The translations under genes and the position numbers were made by a program. The notes under the pieces were generated by a model. It was not told the origin of the DNA. It saw only the letters and a program-made list of their open reading frames with translations, and ran no database searches. Below, one piece after another: positions 24,144 through 32,828 of a DNA stretch of 64,000 nucleotides. Position 1 is the stretch's first letter. Each line of letters starts with the position of its first letter. Origin of the DNA: an uncultured Tateyamaria sp. (lineage in GTDB: Bacteria > Pseudomonadota > Alphaproteobacteria > Rhodobacterales > Rhodobacteraceae); assembly GCF_947503045.1 (NCBI RefSeq), contig NZ_CANNCF010000002.1:310001-374000 (forward strand). Direction: 5' to 3'.

Positions 24144-24782
24144 TCAGCCGTCCAGCGCCCAGGGCTTGTCCATGCAAGGGGTAAACTGCGTCTCGGCCAC
24201 ATATGACGCGATCAGCCGATCCATCGCCTTGCGCGCCAGTCGCCCGTGATCGCGGCTGTAGCCAAGGCTCGCCACAAAGCTCCAATGGGCGTGCATCATC
24301 GACACAAACAAAAAGGACAGTTCTTCACAGGCCTCACCCGTGAGGGCAGGATGGGCGATGGCCAGCTCATGCACCATCACCTGCCCAAGGGTCTGGTATT
24401 GCCCACGCATCCGGCCCTTCACCTGCTCTGAGCCACCCGCATAGGCCATCATCGCGTCATAGACCTCCAGCTTGTCGGGCATCGGGTACCCTTCGGCGAG
24501 GTCAAAGAAGAAATCCATGAAGAACCCCAACCGCTCGACCTGGCCGATATCCACAACCCCCGCCACCAGCGTCTGGCGATAGGCATTGCCAAGGTGATCA
24601 CACAGATCGGCGATCAGGTCGTCCGGGTCATCGTAGTAATAGCGGATCAATTGCCGCGAGAGGCCCGCCTCGTGGGCCAGCGCTTCATAGGAAAAGGCCT
24701 GCAGACCCTGCCGGGCCAGCAATATGGTTGCAGCGCTCAGGATCTGGGTCTTCTTGTCCTGAGATGTGTCGGCTTTGGTCAA
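24144..24782 (-). CDS. TetR/AcrR family regulator
   Basis: A 212-residue repressor-type protein. The helix-turn-helix is ILSAATILLARQGLQAFSYEALAHEAGLSRQLIRYYY (residues 14-50). The C-terminal ligand domain has no recognised specificity. The only reasonable start is a TTG at 24782 with AGGA seven bases upstream. It occupies the place in front of pyrC where, in relatives, pyrB is usually found. The targets are unknown, and no palindrome is obvious in the 247 bases before pyrC. Confidence 0.88.
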   Translation of the reverse strand: MTKADTSQDKKTQILSAATILLARQGLQAFSYEALAHEAGLSRQLIRYYYDDPDDLIADLCDHLGNAYRQTLVAGVVDIGQVERLGFFMDFFFDLAEGYPMPDKLEVYDAMMAYAGGSEQVKGRMRGQYQTLGQVMVHELAIAHPALTGEACEELSFLFVSMMHAHWSFVASLGYSRDHGRLARKAMDRLIASYVAETQFTPCMDKPWALDG

Positions 24783-25029
24783 GGCGTCCTATCCCCTGTC
24801 CCTGTGCCCGGCGCGACGTGTCTCGTCCCGCTCCGGGCGGTCTGATCGCAGGATTATCCATCGCCTGCACAAAAGCAAACCCTGCGGCACCGTTGGGTGT
24901 GCTTTGAGGGGGGGCATGGGCCGTGTGACTGGACAATCCGCGCGCTTTGCCCGACAAGGCGGGCGGGTCCAGATTCAGGAGCGTCATGTCCCTCTTTCCC
25001 TCCTTCCCTGCCGCCAGAGCGGAGGCCGC

Positions 25030-26334
25030 ATGAGCGATCTGCTGTTCAAGAACGCCAAGCTGATCGACCCCGAGGCCGGGACCGTCACCACCGGCGGGCT
25101 GGTTGTCCGCGACGGAAAGATTACCGAAGTCTTAACGCAACGCACTGATTTCGAAGGAGAAAAGTTGACAGCTGTCAACTTTGATCAGGTCATCGACTGC
25201 GACCGCAAACACCTCGCGCCCGGCATTGTCGACATCGGGGTCAAGGTCTGCGAACCCGGCGAGCGACACAAGGAAAGCTTTGGCTCGGCCGGATTGGCCG
25301 CTGCGGCAGGCGGGGTCACCACCATGGTCACCCGCCCCGACACCGACCCCGCCATCGACAACCCCGAGACGCTGGAATTCGTGATCCGCCGCGCCCGCGA
25401 GGCCGCGCCCGTCAACGTGTTGCCCATGGCCGCGCTGACCAAAGGGCGGCAGGGGCGCGAAATGACCGAGATCGGCTTTCTGCTCGATGCCGGGGCCGTG
25501 GCCTTCACCGATTGCGATCACGTGGTCACCGACAGCAAAGTGCTGACCCGCGCGCTGGCTTACGTGCGCAGCCTCGGCGCGCTGGTCATCGGGCACCCGC
25601 AGGATCCCGGCCTCAGCGCCGGGGCGGCGGCCACCTCGGGCAAATTCGCCTCTCTGCGCGGGTTACCCGCCGTCTCACCCATGGCCGAACGGATGGGCCT
25701 CGACCGGGACATCGCGATGATCGAAATGACGGGCGTGAAATACCACGCCGATCAGATCACCACCCAGCGCGCCCTGCCCCCGCTGGAACGGGCGAAACAG
25801 AACGGGTTCGACATCACCGCTGGCACCTCAATCCACCACCTGACACTGAACGCGCTGGACGTCGCCGACTACCGCACCTTCTTCAAGATCAAGCCGCCCC
25901 TTCGCGATGAAGAAGACCGGATCGCCATGGCCGAAGCCGTGCAATCCGGGCTGATCGACACCATCTCGTCGATGCACACGCCCCAGGACGAGGAAAGCAA
26001 ACGCCTGCCCTTCGAGGCCGCCGCCAGCGGTGCCGTCGCGCTTGAAACCCTGCTGCCCGCAGCCATGCGCCTGTTTCACAGCGATCACGTCACCCTGCCC
26101 AACCTGTGGCGCGCGATGTCGCTGAACCCCGCCAAGCGGCTGGGCCTGCCCTGCGGACGGCTGGCCGTCGGGGCCCCGGCGGACCTTGTGCTTTTTGATC
26201 CGCACGCCCCCTTCGTGATGGATCGGGCCACACTCCAGTCCAAATCGCGCAACACCCCCTTTGACGGTGCACGGATGCAGGGTAAGGTTTTGGCGACTTA
26301 TGTGACGGGTGTCTCCGTCTACCAAAAACCCTGA
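25030..26334 (+). CDS. pyrC: Dihydroorotase (PyrC, type I/AllB-like)
   Basis: Dihydroorotase closes carbamoyl-aspartate to dihydroorotate in pyrimidine synthesis. The ATG at 25030 gives 434 residues beginning MSDLLFKNAKLIDPEAG. The first metal-binding motif of active enzymes, D-x-H-x-H, is replaced by LAPGIVDIGVKVCEPGE (no histidines). The later SIHHLTL keeps His, and MHTPQDEESKRLPFEAAASGAV follows. Loss of the first motif marks the PyrC-prime (inactive, scaffold-type) form that partners PyrB, so catalysis may be absent. plsY follows after 17 bases. pyrB is not in this window. Confidence 0.9.
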   Translation: MSDLLFKNAKLIDPEAGTVTTGGLVVRDGKITEVLTQRTDFEGEKLTAVNFDQVIDCDRKHLAPGIVDIGVKVCEPGERHKESFGSAGLAAAAGGVTTMVTRPDTDPAIDNPETLEFVIRRAREAAPVNVLPMAALTKGRQGREMTEIGFLLDAGAVAFTDCDHVVTDSKVLTRALAYVRSLGALVIGHPQDPGLSAGAAATSGKFASLRGLPAVSPMAERMGLDRDIAMIEMTGVKYHADQITTQRALPPLERAKQNGFDITAGTSIHHLTLNALDVADYRTFFKIKPPLRDEEDRIAMAEAVQSGLIDTISSMHTPQDEESKRLPFEAAASGAVALETLLPAAMRLFHSDHVTLPNLWRAMSLNPAKRLGLPCGRLAVGAPADLVLFDPHAPFVMDRATLQSKSRNTPFDGARMQGKVLATYVTGVSVYQKP

Positions 26335-26351
26335 TGTAACATAGGCTTGCC

Positions 26352-26966
26352 ATGCCGCTGATCGAAACCTCCTCTGCTGTTCTGCTGCTTTGGGCCGTGA
26401 TTGGCTATGGGCTGGGCTCGATCCCGTTTGGCATGGTGCTGGCGCGGGTGATGGGTCTGGGCAACCTGCGCGAGATCGGGTCGGGCAATATAGGTGCGAC
26501 CAACGTGCTGCGCACCGGCAACAAGGCCGCCGCCGCCCTGACGCTGCTTCTGGACGCAGGCAAAGGGGCCGCCGCACTGCTGCTGGCGCGGTTCGCCACG
26601 GGGTCCGAAGATGCCGCCCAACTCGCCGGGTTGGCTGCGATGCTGGGCCATTGCTATCCGGTCTGGCTGCGCTTCAAGGGGGGCAAGGGAGTGGCGACAT
26701 TCCTTGGCCTCTTGCTGGCCCTGCACTGGCCGGTGGGTGTGGGCGCCTGCATCGCGTGGCTGGTGGGTGCGGGCATCAGCCGGATTTCGTCGATGGGCGC
26801 ACTGGTGGCTGCGGCCGCCTCGACCTTTCTGATGCTGTTTCTTGGTGCGGCTCAGGCGATGGTGCTGGGCATGATCCTGACGCTGCTGATCTTTTGGCGG
26901 CACCGCGCCAACATCGCGCGCATCCGTGCGGGGACAGAGCCGAAGATCGGCAAGAAAGCGGGCTGA
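26352..26966 (+). CDS. plsY: Glycerol-3-phosphate acyltransferase PlsY
   Basis: Membrane enzyme that transfers the acyl group from acyl phosphate to glycerol 3-phosphate, the first step of phospholipid synthesis. It has 204 residues and about five membrane segments. The three family motifs are present: GSIPFGMVLARVMG...GSGNIGATNVLRTGNK, LGHCYPVWLRFKGGKGVATFLG and the C-terminal RHRANIARIRAGTEPKIG. It directly follows pyrC, the normal arrangement in this group. Confidence 0.97.
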   Translation: MPLIETSSAVLLLWAVIGYGLGSIPFGMVLARVMGLGNLREIGSGNIGATNVLRTGNKAAAALTLLLDAGKGAAALLLARFATGSEDAAQLAGLAAMLGHCYPVWLRFKGGKGVATFLGLLLALHWPVGVGACIAWLVGAGISRISSMGALVAAAASTFLMLFLGAAQAMVLGMILTLLIFWRHRANIARIRAGTEPKIGKKAG

Positions 26967-27266
26967 AAGGTGCGGGTTGACGACGCCCTCGGCGGCGTTC
27001 GCGTGCGTGTTCAGTGAGTTGGTGTCTGCAAAGTTTGGCTTTGTCGGACAAAGTTTGAGTTCGGCCCAGTCGCGCCCATGTCTGCATTTGCGGTTGTGCC
27101 TTTGCCGTAAAACGCGCCTCAACCGGGGGATCATTCGTGTTTTCGAACCCGGGGTTTTCTGCCGAAACACGCATGGCAGCAACGTTTGGCAAACAAACAA
27201 ACCCATCGATGATCGTGGTTTGGTTTTGTCCCGCAGTTTTGCATGTATTCAGTGAACGTAACGTCT
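26967..27266. other. Intergenic region without a supported gene
   Basis: 300 bases downstream of plsY. CAAAGTTTG occurs twice as a direct repeat, at about 27029 and 27050, on either side of GCTTTGTCGGA, so it can also pair partly with itself. No ORF with a ribosome site or family resemblance is seen. It ends at the left end of an IS remnant. Confidence 0.55.
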
Positions 27267-27380
27267 TGTGATCTTCCCCCACTGAATTGGTCCGCCCCTA
27301 TAGTTAGGAAACGGAGGATCAAATATGGGTATCAAGCGACACAAGCCGGACGAGATCGTCACGAAGTTACGGCAGGTCAA
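27267..27380 (+). mobile_element. Left-end remnant of an IS3-family element
   Basis: TGTGATCTTCCCCCACTGAA is an IS3-type terminal sequence. It is followed by GGAGG and an ATG at 27325 whose first residues, MGIKRHKPDEIVTKLRQV, are the N-terminus of an IS3-family OrfA transposase. The similarity stops after 18 codons; the frame runs on to 27558 in unrelated sequence (KTWFVTGGQGPATG...). No OrfB or right end follows. The element is therefore broken and not mobile. The remaining sequence to 27721 has no recognised gene. Confidence 0.65.
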
Positions 27381-27721
27381 AACCTGGTTCGTCACCGGTG
27401 GTCAGGGCCCGGCGACAGGCATTGCGAACATCGCGGAATACCGTGAGGCTTATCCTTGGATCGACATTGGAGTCGTTGCGGATGCCGGTCAAATGTTGAT
27501 CTATCAACGCTACGAGGCTCCGATCCTCCGGATTGCGGCTGCGCCCAAAACTGCCTGAATTCACAATGCGAAAATGCTGACCCAAGGGCTGATGTCGCTG
27601 GCCCGAGCGGGAGTCCAATCAGGGGCGCCCGCCAATGCCGTTTCAAACAGCGCCGAGGTCTGTTTTCAACGCGGAAACGATAATTCCCGCCGGACGATGG
27701 AATGTGAGTGCCATTGCACAC

Positions 27722-28882
27722 TTACCCTGCTGCTTCTGTTCGCCTTCCATTGAGATAGTTGCTTCCGGTATCCCAATAAGACCCGCCAAAGAACGACTGA
27801 AACAGAGGAATGCAGGCGGCACCGACGGCACCGGCTTTGGGCCCCAAGGTTGATGAACGCACGTGGGCTGCGGTTAGTCCACGTGACGGGCCCTCAAGCG
27901 GTGTGGCGTTTATTTCGGCCACCAATGCTGCGTTGATCGCCATTGGAAGGCGTCCGCCAATGATGATGATTGATGGGTCGAAAAAGCCGGTGGTCACGCG
28001 CACAACGTGGCGCAACTGCTCGGCGGCGCGGGTGACCCATGGCTGGATCACGTCCTGCAGATCGTCGAATTTGTGGCTGATTTCATTGATATCACTGATG
28101 TTGGCATCCGATGCCTCCAAGTGGGACATCAAGTCCTGTGCGGTGGGTCGAGGTGCGCCGTAAGGAAAGAGCACGCCGGGAAGACAGGCGTTCCCGGTCT
28201 CGCCCCTGAACAGTTTGCCGTCGACAACCGCGCCACCACCAAGCCCATAGCCGATATGGACAAGAAACAACGATGCGCCGTCATCCGGTTGTCGGCCAAA
28301 AACATGCTCGCCAAGGGCCGCCGCTGACCCGTCATTCTCCAAAAAGAACGCACCGTCGATGCGGGCACCGAAAGCCGCAACTTTCTTGGGATCATCGAAG
28401 TCCTGAAACAATTGATGCGCCCTGATGGTGGTGCCTGCGGGTCCAAAGTTGCCGGGGGCGGAGCAGCCCGTGCCCATGAAACAGTCGTCATCGATCTGGA
28501 TTGTCCGCCGCATGGCGGCGATTTCCTCTTGCGTTTTTTCTGCAATTTGTTCCGTGGACAGGCCAAGAATATTGACGGTCTTGCTGTCCCTGATCGCCCC
28601 CGAAAAGTCGATGATCGCCACGTCCATTTCACTGAGCGAAAAGGTGACGCCCGCGGCAAAGAAACGCTGTGCATTCACGCTGAGGATTTTTTTGGGTTGG
28701 CCGGATTCCCCTTTGTGATCAGTCTTTTCAGAGAAAACCCCCAGTTCCAGCAGCCCCGCAACCAGCCGCGTGATGCTGGCCCCGGTCATGCCGGATCGCT
28801 TGGCCAGATCAACGCGCGCCAGACCGGGATTTGCGACAACCAACTCAACAAGGCGACGTTCATTCAGGGATAGCGGCTTCAT
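27722..28882 (-). CDS. ROK family transcriptional regulator
   Basis: A 386-residue repressor-type ROK protein. The N-terminal winged helix is ERRLVELVVANPGLARVDLAKRSGMTGASITRLVAGLLELGV, followed by a sugar-kinase-like effector domain (GYGLGGGAVVDGKLFRGETGNA, then SIIIIGGRLP). The CxCGxxGCxE zinc motif of classical ROK proteins is missing, so ligand handling differs. It is divergent from the transporter operon, and the operator at 28931-28953 lies between. A near-identical operator precedes the Na/Pi cotransporter genes 7.3 kb away, so both are probable targets. The ligand is presumably a sugar or sugar phosphate. Confidence 0.9.
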   Translation of the reverse strand: MKPLSLNERRLVELVVANPGLARVDLAKRSGMTGASITRLVAGLLELGVFSEKTDHKGESGQPKKILSVNAQRFFAAGVTFSLSEMDVAIIDFSGAIRDSKTVNILGLSTEQIAEKTQEEIAAMRRTIQIDDDCFMGTGCSAPGNFGPAGTTIRAHQLFQDFDDPKKVAAFGARIDGAFFLENDGSAAALGEHVFGRQPDDGASLFLVHIGYGLGGGAVVDGKLFRGETGNACLPGVLFPYGAPRPTAQDLMSHLEASDANISDINEISHKFDDLQDVIQPWVTRAAEQLRHVVRVTTGFFDPSIIIIGGRLPMAINAALVAEINATPLEGPSRGLTAAHVRSSTLGPKAGAVGAACIPLFQSFFGGSYWDTGSNYLNGRRTEAAG

Positions 28883-28930
28883 GGTATTTCCAGACAGGGG
28901 TTTGACAGGGTGGACCTAATACGCAATATA

Positions 28931-28953
28931 TAAATTACGCAATGTAATTTAAT
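28931..28953. promoter_or_regulatory. Candidate ROK operator 1
   Basis: AAATTAC - 5 bases - GTAATTT is a perfect 7-base palindrome extended by TA and AA at the edges. It lies 49 bases from the ROK start and 73 bases before the binding-protein start. It matches operator 2 at 36241-36263 in 20 of 23 positions. A partial half-copy (ACGCAATATA) directly precedes it. Confidence 0.75.
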
Positions 28954-29025
28954 TGTCATGCTGGAGGTTTATGACGACAGGGCGTGTAACGTGGACTGAG
29001 ATCGTCCGCTCCAAGGGAGAGAGAT

Positions 29026-30021
29026 ATGACTAAGGTATTTTCACTGGCCGCTGCTTTGTTGGGCACGGTCAGTATGGCGCAGGCCGAGGCGCTCACCATT
29101 TATTCGCCACAGGGTGAGGACAATGTTGCATGGATCGAAGCGCAGGCTGAGGCCGCTGGGCATGATGTTGATTTCTTGCGCGCTGGGGGTGGCGAGCTGT
29201 TTTCACGTCTGGAAGCGGAGAAAAACAATCCTCAGGCGGATGTCGTTCTGGGGCTGAATGACATCGCGATGGCGCGGCTGAAGGCGCAGGGCATGTTCCA
29301 GGCGCATGTGCCGACCTGGGCCGATGGCCTGCCAGCGTCCTACAGTGATGCGGATGGCGTTGTGCACAAATTTTGGCAAACCCCGATTGTCATTGCCTAC
29401 AACCCTGACCGCATTGCAGCAGACGCGGCACCTTCAGGCTGGCTTGACCTGACAAAGGACGCCTATGCGCAAAACTACGTGCTGGGACCAACCAAGTGGG
29501 GCACAACGCAGGTCATTCTTGCGGGTATCCTTGTGCAATTCGCAGACGAAAACGGCACGGTCAGCGATGACGGCTGGGACTTTATGGCCGATCTATATGG
29601 CAACAGCGTCCTGGTCAGTTCGGGCGACGAAAAGATTGCGGCCCTGTCGAGCGGTGAGGCCGCGATTGACCTCAACTGGTTTGGCGGTGCGTTCCGGGAA
29701 GCGGGCAAATCAGGCTATGATCCTGTTCTGGTGAACCCCGAAAATGGGACGCCGATTGTCGCCGAAGGGATCGCGGTGATGGCAGGCACGGATCAGGCCG
29801 ACGCCGCCAAAGCCTTTGTCGACTGGTTTGGGTCGGTCGAGGTGATGGCTGCCTATGCGACCGAGTTTGGCCAAATGCCATCCCATCCCGATGCGATTGC
29901 CGCAGCCCCGGCTGAAGTGCAGGCGAAGGCACAGCTTGTTTCGGCGCAGGCGATTGACTGGGATCTTGTCGCCGCCAACCTTGATGGATGGCTCCAAAAG
30001 ATTGAACTTGAAATCAAGTAG
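29026..30021 (+). CDS. ABC transporter periplasmic binding protein (FbpA/AfuA-like), possible organophosphate binder
   Basis: A 331-residue exported binding protein. The signal peptide is TKVFSLAAALLGTVSMAQAEA, and GGGELFSRLEAEKNNPQADVVLG is typical of the iron/AEP/hexose-phosphate binding-protein class. The paired tyrosines that ligate iron in FbpA are absent: the corresponding stretch reads AIDLNWFGGAFREAG. An iron function is therefore unlikely. Relatives bind phosphorylated sugars (AfuA) or 2-aminoethylphosphonate. It is the first gene of the operon and has a strong GGGAGAGAG site before the ATG. Co-location with a monophosphatase and a phosphate transporter supports an organophosphate ligand (inference). 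Confidence 0.85.
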   Translation: MTKVFSLAAALLGTVSMAQAEALTIYSPQGEDNVAWIEAQAEAAGHDVDFLRAGGGELFSRLEAEKNNPQADVVLGLNDIAMARLKAQGMFQAHVPTWADGLPASYSDADGVVHKFWQTPIVIAYNPDRIAADAAPSGWLDLTKDAYAQNYVLGPTKWGTTQVILAGILVQFADENGTVSDDGWDFMADLYGNSVLVSSGDEKIAALSSGEAAIDLNWFGGAFREAGKSGYDPVLVNPENGTPIVAEGIAVMAGTDQADAAKAFVDWFGSVEVMAAYATEFGQMPSHPDAIAAAPAEVQAKAQLVSAQAIDWDLVAANLDGWLQKIELEIK

Positions 30022-30101
30022 GCGCTCCTCCGGCTTGCTTGGGGCGGCCGGTGCATGCTGGCCGTCCTGCCCTGTTATTCCAAGAACTGAACGCCATATT
30101 T

Positions 30102-31112
30102 ATGCAAGATCCCGTTCTTTCCATCAAAAACCTGGACATTGCATATGGCGCGGTGACAGTCGTTCATGACTTTTCTCTGGATGTGGCGGCGGGTGAGTTC
30201 GTCTCGCTTTTGGGCCCGTCGGGGTGTGGGAAGACGACCATTCTGCGCACGATTGCCGGGTTCATTGGTGCCGCATCCGGCAGCATCACGCTGGAAGGGC
30301 AGGACATCACCCGCAAACCTGCAGAGCAACGGGATGTGGGGATCGTCTTTCAGAACTACGCCTTGTTTCCGACGATGAGTGCGTTTGAAAACATCGCCTT
30401 TGGTCTGCGCGTGGCCAAACGCCCCATGGCTGAAATCACGCAGCGTGTGACGGATATTGCCCGTGCCAGTGGCATAGAGGAACAGTTGCACAAACGCCCG
30501 TCGGATATGTCAGGCGGCCAACAGCAGCGCGTCGCGATTGCGCGGGCCCTGATCACGGGGGCCAAGGTTTTGCTGTTTGATGAGCCTCTGTCCAATCTGG
30601 ATTCCAAAGTCCGCGTTGCCATGCGCCGCGAAATCAAACGCCTGCAGGCAGAGTTTGGATTTACCGCGTTTTTTGTCACCCATGACCAGGATGAGGCCCT
30701 GTCGATGTCAGACCGGGTGATCGTGCTGAAGGATGGCCACACCCAGCAAATAGGCACCGGGCGGGTGTTGTATGAGCAGCCGCAAAACGCCTTTGTGTGC
30801 AAATTCATCGGCGATGCAAATGCGTTGACTGCCGGCTTGGCCAAAGCGCTGACGGGACAGGTGCGCGACGGGACCGTTTTTGTGCGCCCCGAAAACACTC
30901 TGATGAACGCGGGCCATGCTGGTGTGCCAGCCTGCGTCACGCATATCGAATACCTGGGGGCGCAGGTGCGTGTTGAATGCCAAGTGGGTGCAGAGACAGT
31001 GTTGGCCACGATGTATGGGTTTGAGTGCCCGCCAGACCTGTCGGTGGGCCAGGATGTGTCGCTGAGCGTGCGGCCCGGTGCATGGCACATCTTCCCGGAC
31101 ACTCCGTCGTGA
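30102..31112 (+). CDS. ABC transporter ATP-binding protein of the same importer
   Basis: A 336-residue ATPase from the ATG at 30102 (MQDPVLSIKNLDIAYG). Walker A is GPSGCGKTT, the Q-loop is VFQNYALFPTMS, the signature is MSGGQQQRVAIARAL, Walker B is LLFDEPLSNLD and the H-loop is VTHDQDEAL. The C-terminal 100 residues form a TOBE-type domain (VFVRPENTLM, VTHIEYLGAQVRVECQ). This architecture is shared by FbpC/AfuC and PotA/MalK. The permease GTG overlaps its TGA. Confidence 0.93.
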   Translation: MQDPVLSIKNLDIAYGAVTVVHDFSLDVAAGEFVSLLGPSGCGKTTILRTIAGFIGAASGSITLEGQDITRKPAEQRDVGIVFQNYALFPTMSAFENIAFGLRVAKRPMAEITQRVTDIARASGIEEQLHKRPSDMSGGQQQRVAIARALITGAKVLLFDEPLSNLDSKVRVAMRREIKRLQAEFGFTAFFVTHDQDEALSMSDRVIVLKDGHTQQIGTGRVLYEQPQNAFVCKFIGDANALTAGLAKALTGQVRDGTVFVRPENTLMNAGHAGVPACVTHIEYLGAQVRVECQVGAETVLATMYGFECPPDLSVGQDVSLSVRPGAWHIFPDTPS

Positions 31113-32818
31113 GGGGCACCTTTCGCCTTGAACAGATGGCGTTTCTGACCGCGCTTGGACTGCTTGCGTGGTTCCTGGTCACGTTTCTGATCATGCCGTT
31201 GATCACGACGTTCTACACGGCATTCTTTGACAGTGGCAGCCTGCGGATCGGTGAAATCACCGAGGATCTATCGCGGTCGCGCCGGGTCAAGCAGGCCTTG
31301 CTCAACACGGCCTGGATGACGATTGCGACCACCTTTACCGTGGGGCTTGTTGGCATTTTCCAGGTCGCGGCGCTTGAGTATTTTCACGTCCGCGGCCGCA
31401 GTTTTCTGAAAGTTGCCTTTGCGGTGCCGCTGGTCTTTGGCAGTGTTGTGGCTGCGACAGGGTACAAATTCACCTATGGTCCGTCGGGCATTGTGACCCA
31501 GATTTTACAGGGGATCGTACCTGATCTGCCATCCGATTGGTTTATCGGCGGGCATGGGGTGCTTTATTCGCAGACGTTCTTGCTGACGAGTTTTTACTAC
31601 CTGTTTCTGCGCGCCGCGATGCGCCGGGTGGATTATTCGACGGTGGAGGCCGCGCGCAGCATGGGGGCCTCTGAAATCCATATTCTGCGCCGCGTGGTCC
31701 TGCCCGTCATCATGCCAACGCTCTTTGCGGTGATGCTTTTGACGATCTACACCTCAACCGTGTCCTTTGCGGTGCCCGAGATTATCGGCGGGCGCGATTT
31801 TACGATGATCAGCCAAATCATTCTGGTGCTGAACGCGCTGAACCGGCCTGATATGGCGGCGTTTCTGGCGCTGTTCCTTGGGTTTTTCATCCTGTCGATC
31901 ATCGTCCTGATGCAGTGGATCGAGGCGCGCGGGTCCTATATTGGCGGTGCCAAAACGCCGGTGCCGATTGAGCTGAAGCGGATCAAAAACCCAGCCGCCA
32001 ATGTCGCATTCCACGGGGTGACCTATCTGCTGGCGTTCATCTATGTCCTGCCTGTTGCCTTGGTTGTCGCGTTTTCCTTTGCACCTGCGGCCAGCATCGG
32101 GACAGAGGTGTTTCCGTCCTCCTTTACCCTGTCCAACTACATCCGCGTTCTGTCTGGTGGGGCCGCGTTCGAACCGTTCTTTAACTCGATGCGCATGGGG
32201 CTTTTGGCGGTTCTGTTGGGTCTGTCGGCCACATTGTTTGCCGTACCGATCATGGTGAAACACAAGAATTGGATGACGCGGGCATTGGACATCGGGTTTT
32301 TCCTGCCATGGGTTGTGCCGTCCGTGCTGTTGGCAATCGGTCTGATCCTGACCTTTGACACGCCCAACCTGATGGTGGGTCGCGCGGTGTTGCTGGGGTC
32401 GTTCATCATTCTGCCAATCGGCTATGCGATCAACGCGCTGCCCTTGATGGTGCGTTTCTTGCGCGCGGCCTTCATGGGGATCGATCCAAGTTATGACGAG
32501 GCCGCGCGGTCGATGGGCGCCGGGGGGCTTTACCGGTTTCGCCGCGTGACGATGCCACTGGTGGCACCCACTGCGCTGTTGGCCGGGGGCTATACATTCA
32601 ACGAAATGCTGACCGAATATCCGCTGTCCGCTTTCCTTTACAACGTGAACAACCGTCCTTTGTCGATTGCAATCCTTGACAGCGACAAATCCACTGACCC
32701 CGAACAAGCCGCGATCACGCTGGTCTACGCCGTCCTTGTCATGGCGTTTTCGCTGGTTGTGGTCCTGTCCGCCGAACGTTTGAGCCTTGGAAAAGGCCCC
32801 AAAACCAACAACGTATAA
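31109..32818 (+). CDS. ABC transporter permease, two fused membrane domains (FbpB/AfuB-like)
   Basis: A 569-residue inner-membrane protein containing two permease units. Each has an EAA loop: EAARSMGASEIHILRRVVLP near residue 180 and EAARSMGAGGLYRFRRVTMP near residue 465. The fused form is characteristic of the iron/hexose-phosphate/AEP transporter branch. I take the GTG at 31109, which overlaps the ATPase stop as GTGA; an ATG at 31136 is the alternative. About twelve hydrophobic segments are visible. The isomerase gene follows after 10 bases. Confidence 0.92.
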   Translation: MRGTFRLEQMAFLTALGLLAWFLVTFLIMPLITTFYTAFFDSGSLRIGEITEDLSRSRRVKQALLNTAWMTIATTFTVGLVGIFQVAALEYFHVRGRSFLKVAFAVPLVFGSVVAATGYKFTYGPSGIVTQILQGIVPDLPSDWFIGGHGVLYSQTFLLTSFYYLFLRAAMRRVDYSTVEAARSMGASEIHILRRVVLPVIMPTLFAVMLLTIYTSTVSFAVPEIIGGRDFTMISQIILVLNALNRPDMAAFLALFLGFFILSIIVLMQWIEARGSYIGGAKTPVPIELKRIKNPAANVAFHGVTYLLAFIYVLPVALVVAFSFAPAASIGTEVFPSSFTLSNYIRVLSGGAAFEPFFNSMRMGLLAVLLGLSATLFAVPIMVKHKNWMTRALDIGFFLPWVVPSVLLAIGLILTFDTPNLMVGRAVLLGSFIILPIGYAINALPLMVRFLRAAFMGIDPSYDEAARSMGAGGLYRFRRVTMPLVAPTALLAGGYTFNEMLTEYPLSAFLYNVNNRPLSIAILDSDKSTDPEQAAITLVYAVLVMAFSLVVVLSAERLSLGKGPKTNNV

Positions 32819-32828
32819 GGAATATCCC

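Noticed and set aside
26319-27206. A 295-codon minus-strand frame over plsY and the region behind it
   Set aside because: Most of it is antisense to plsY, and the remainder is a Pro/His/Gln-rich frame without a ribosome site.
29026-32818. Annotation of the ABC transporter as an iron(III) importer
   Set aside because: The binding protein lacks the iron-binding tyrosines, and the operon carries sugar and phosphate enzymes instead of iron-related genes.
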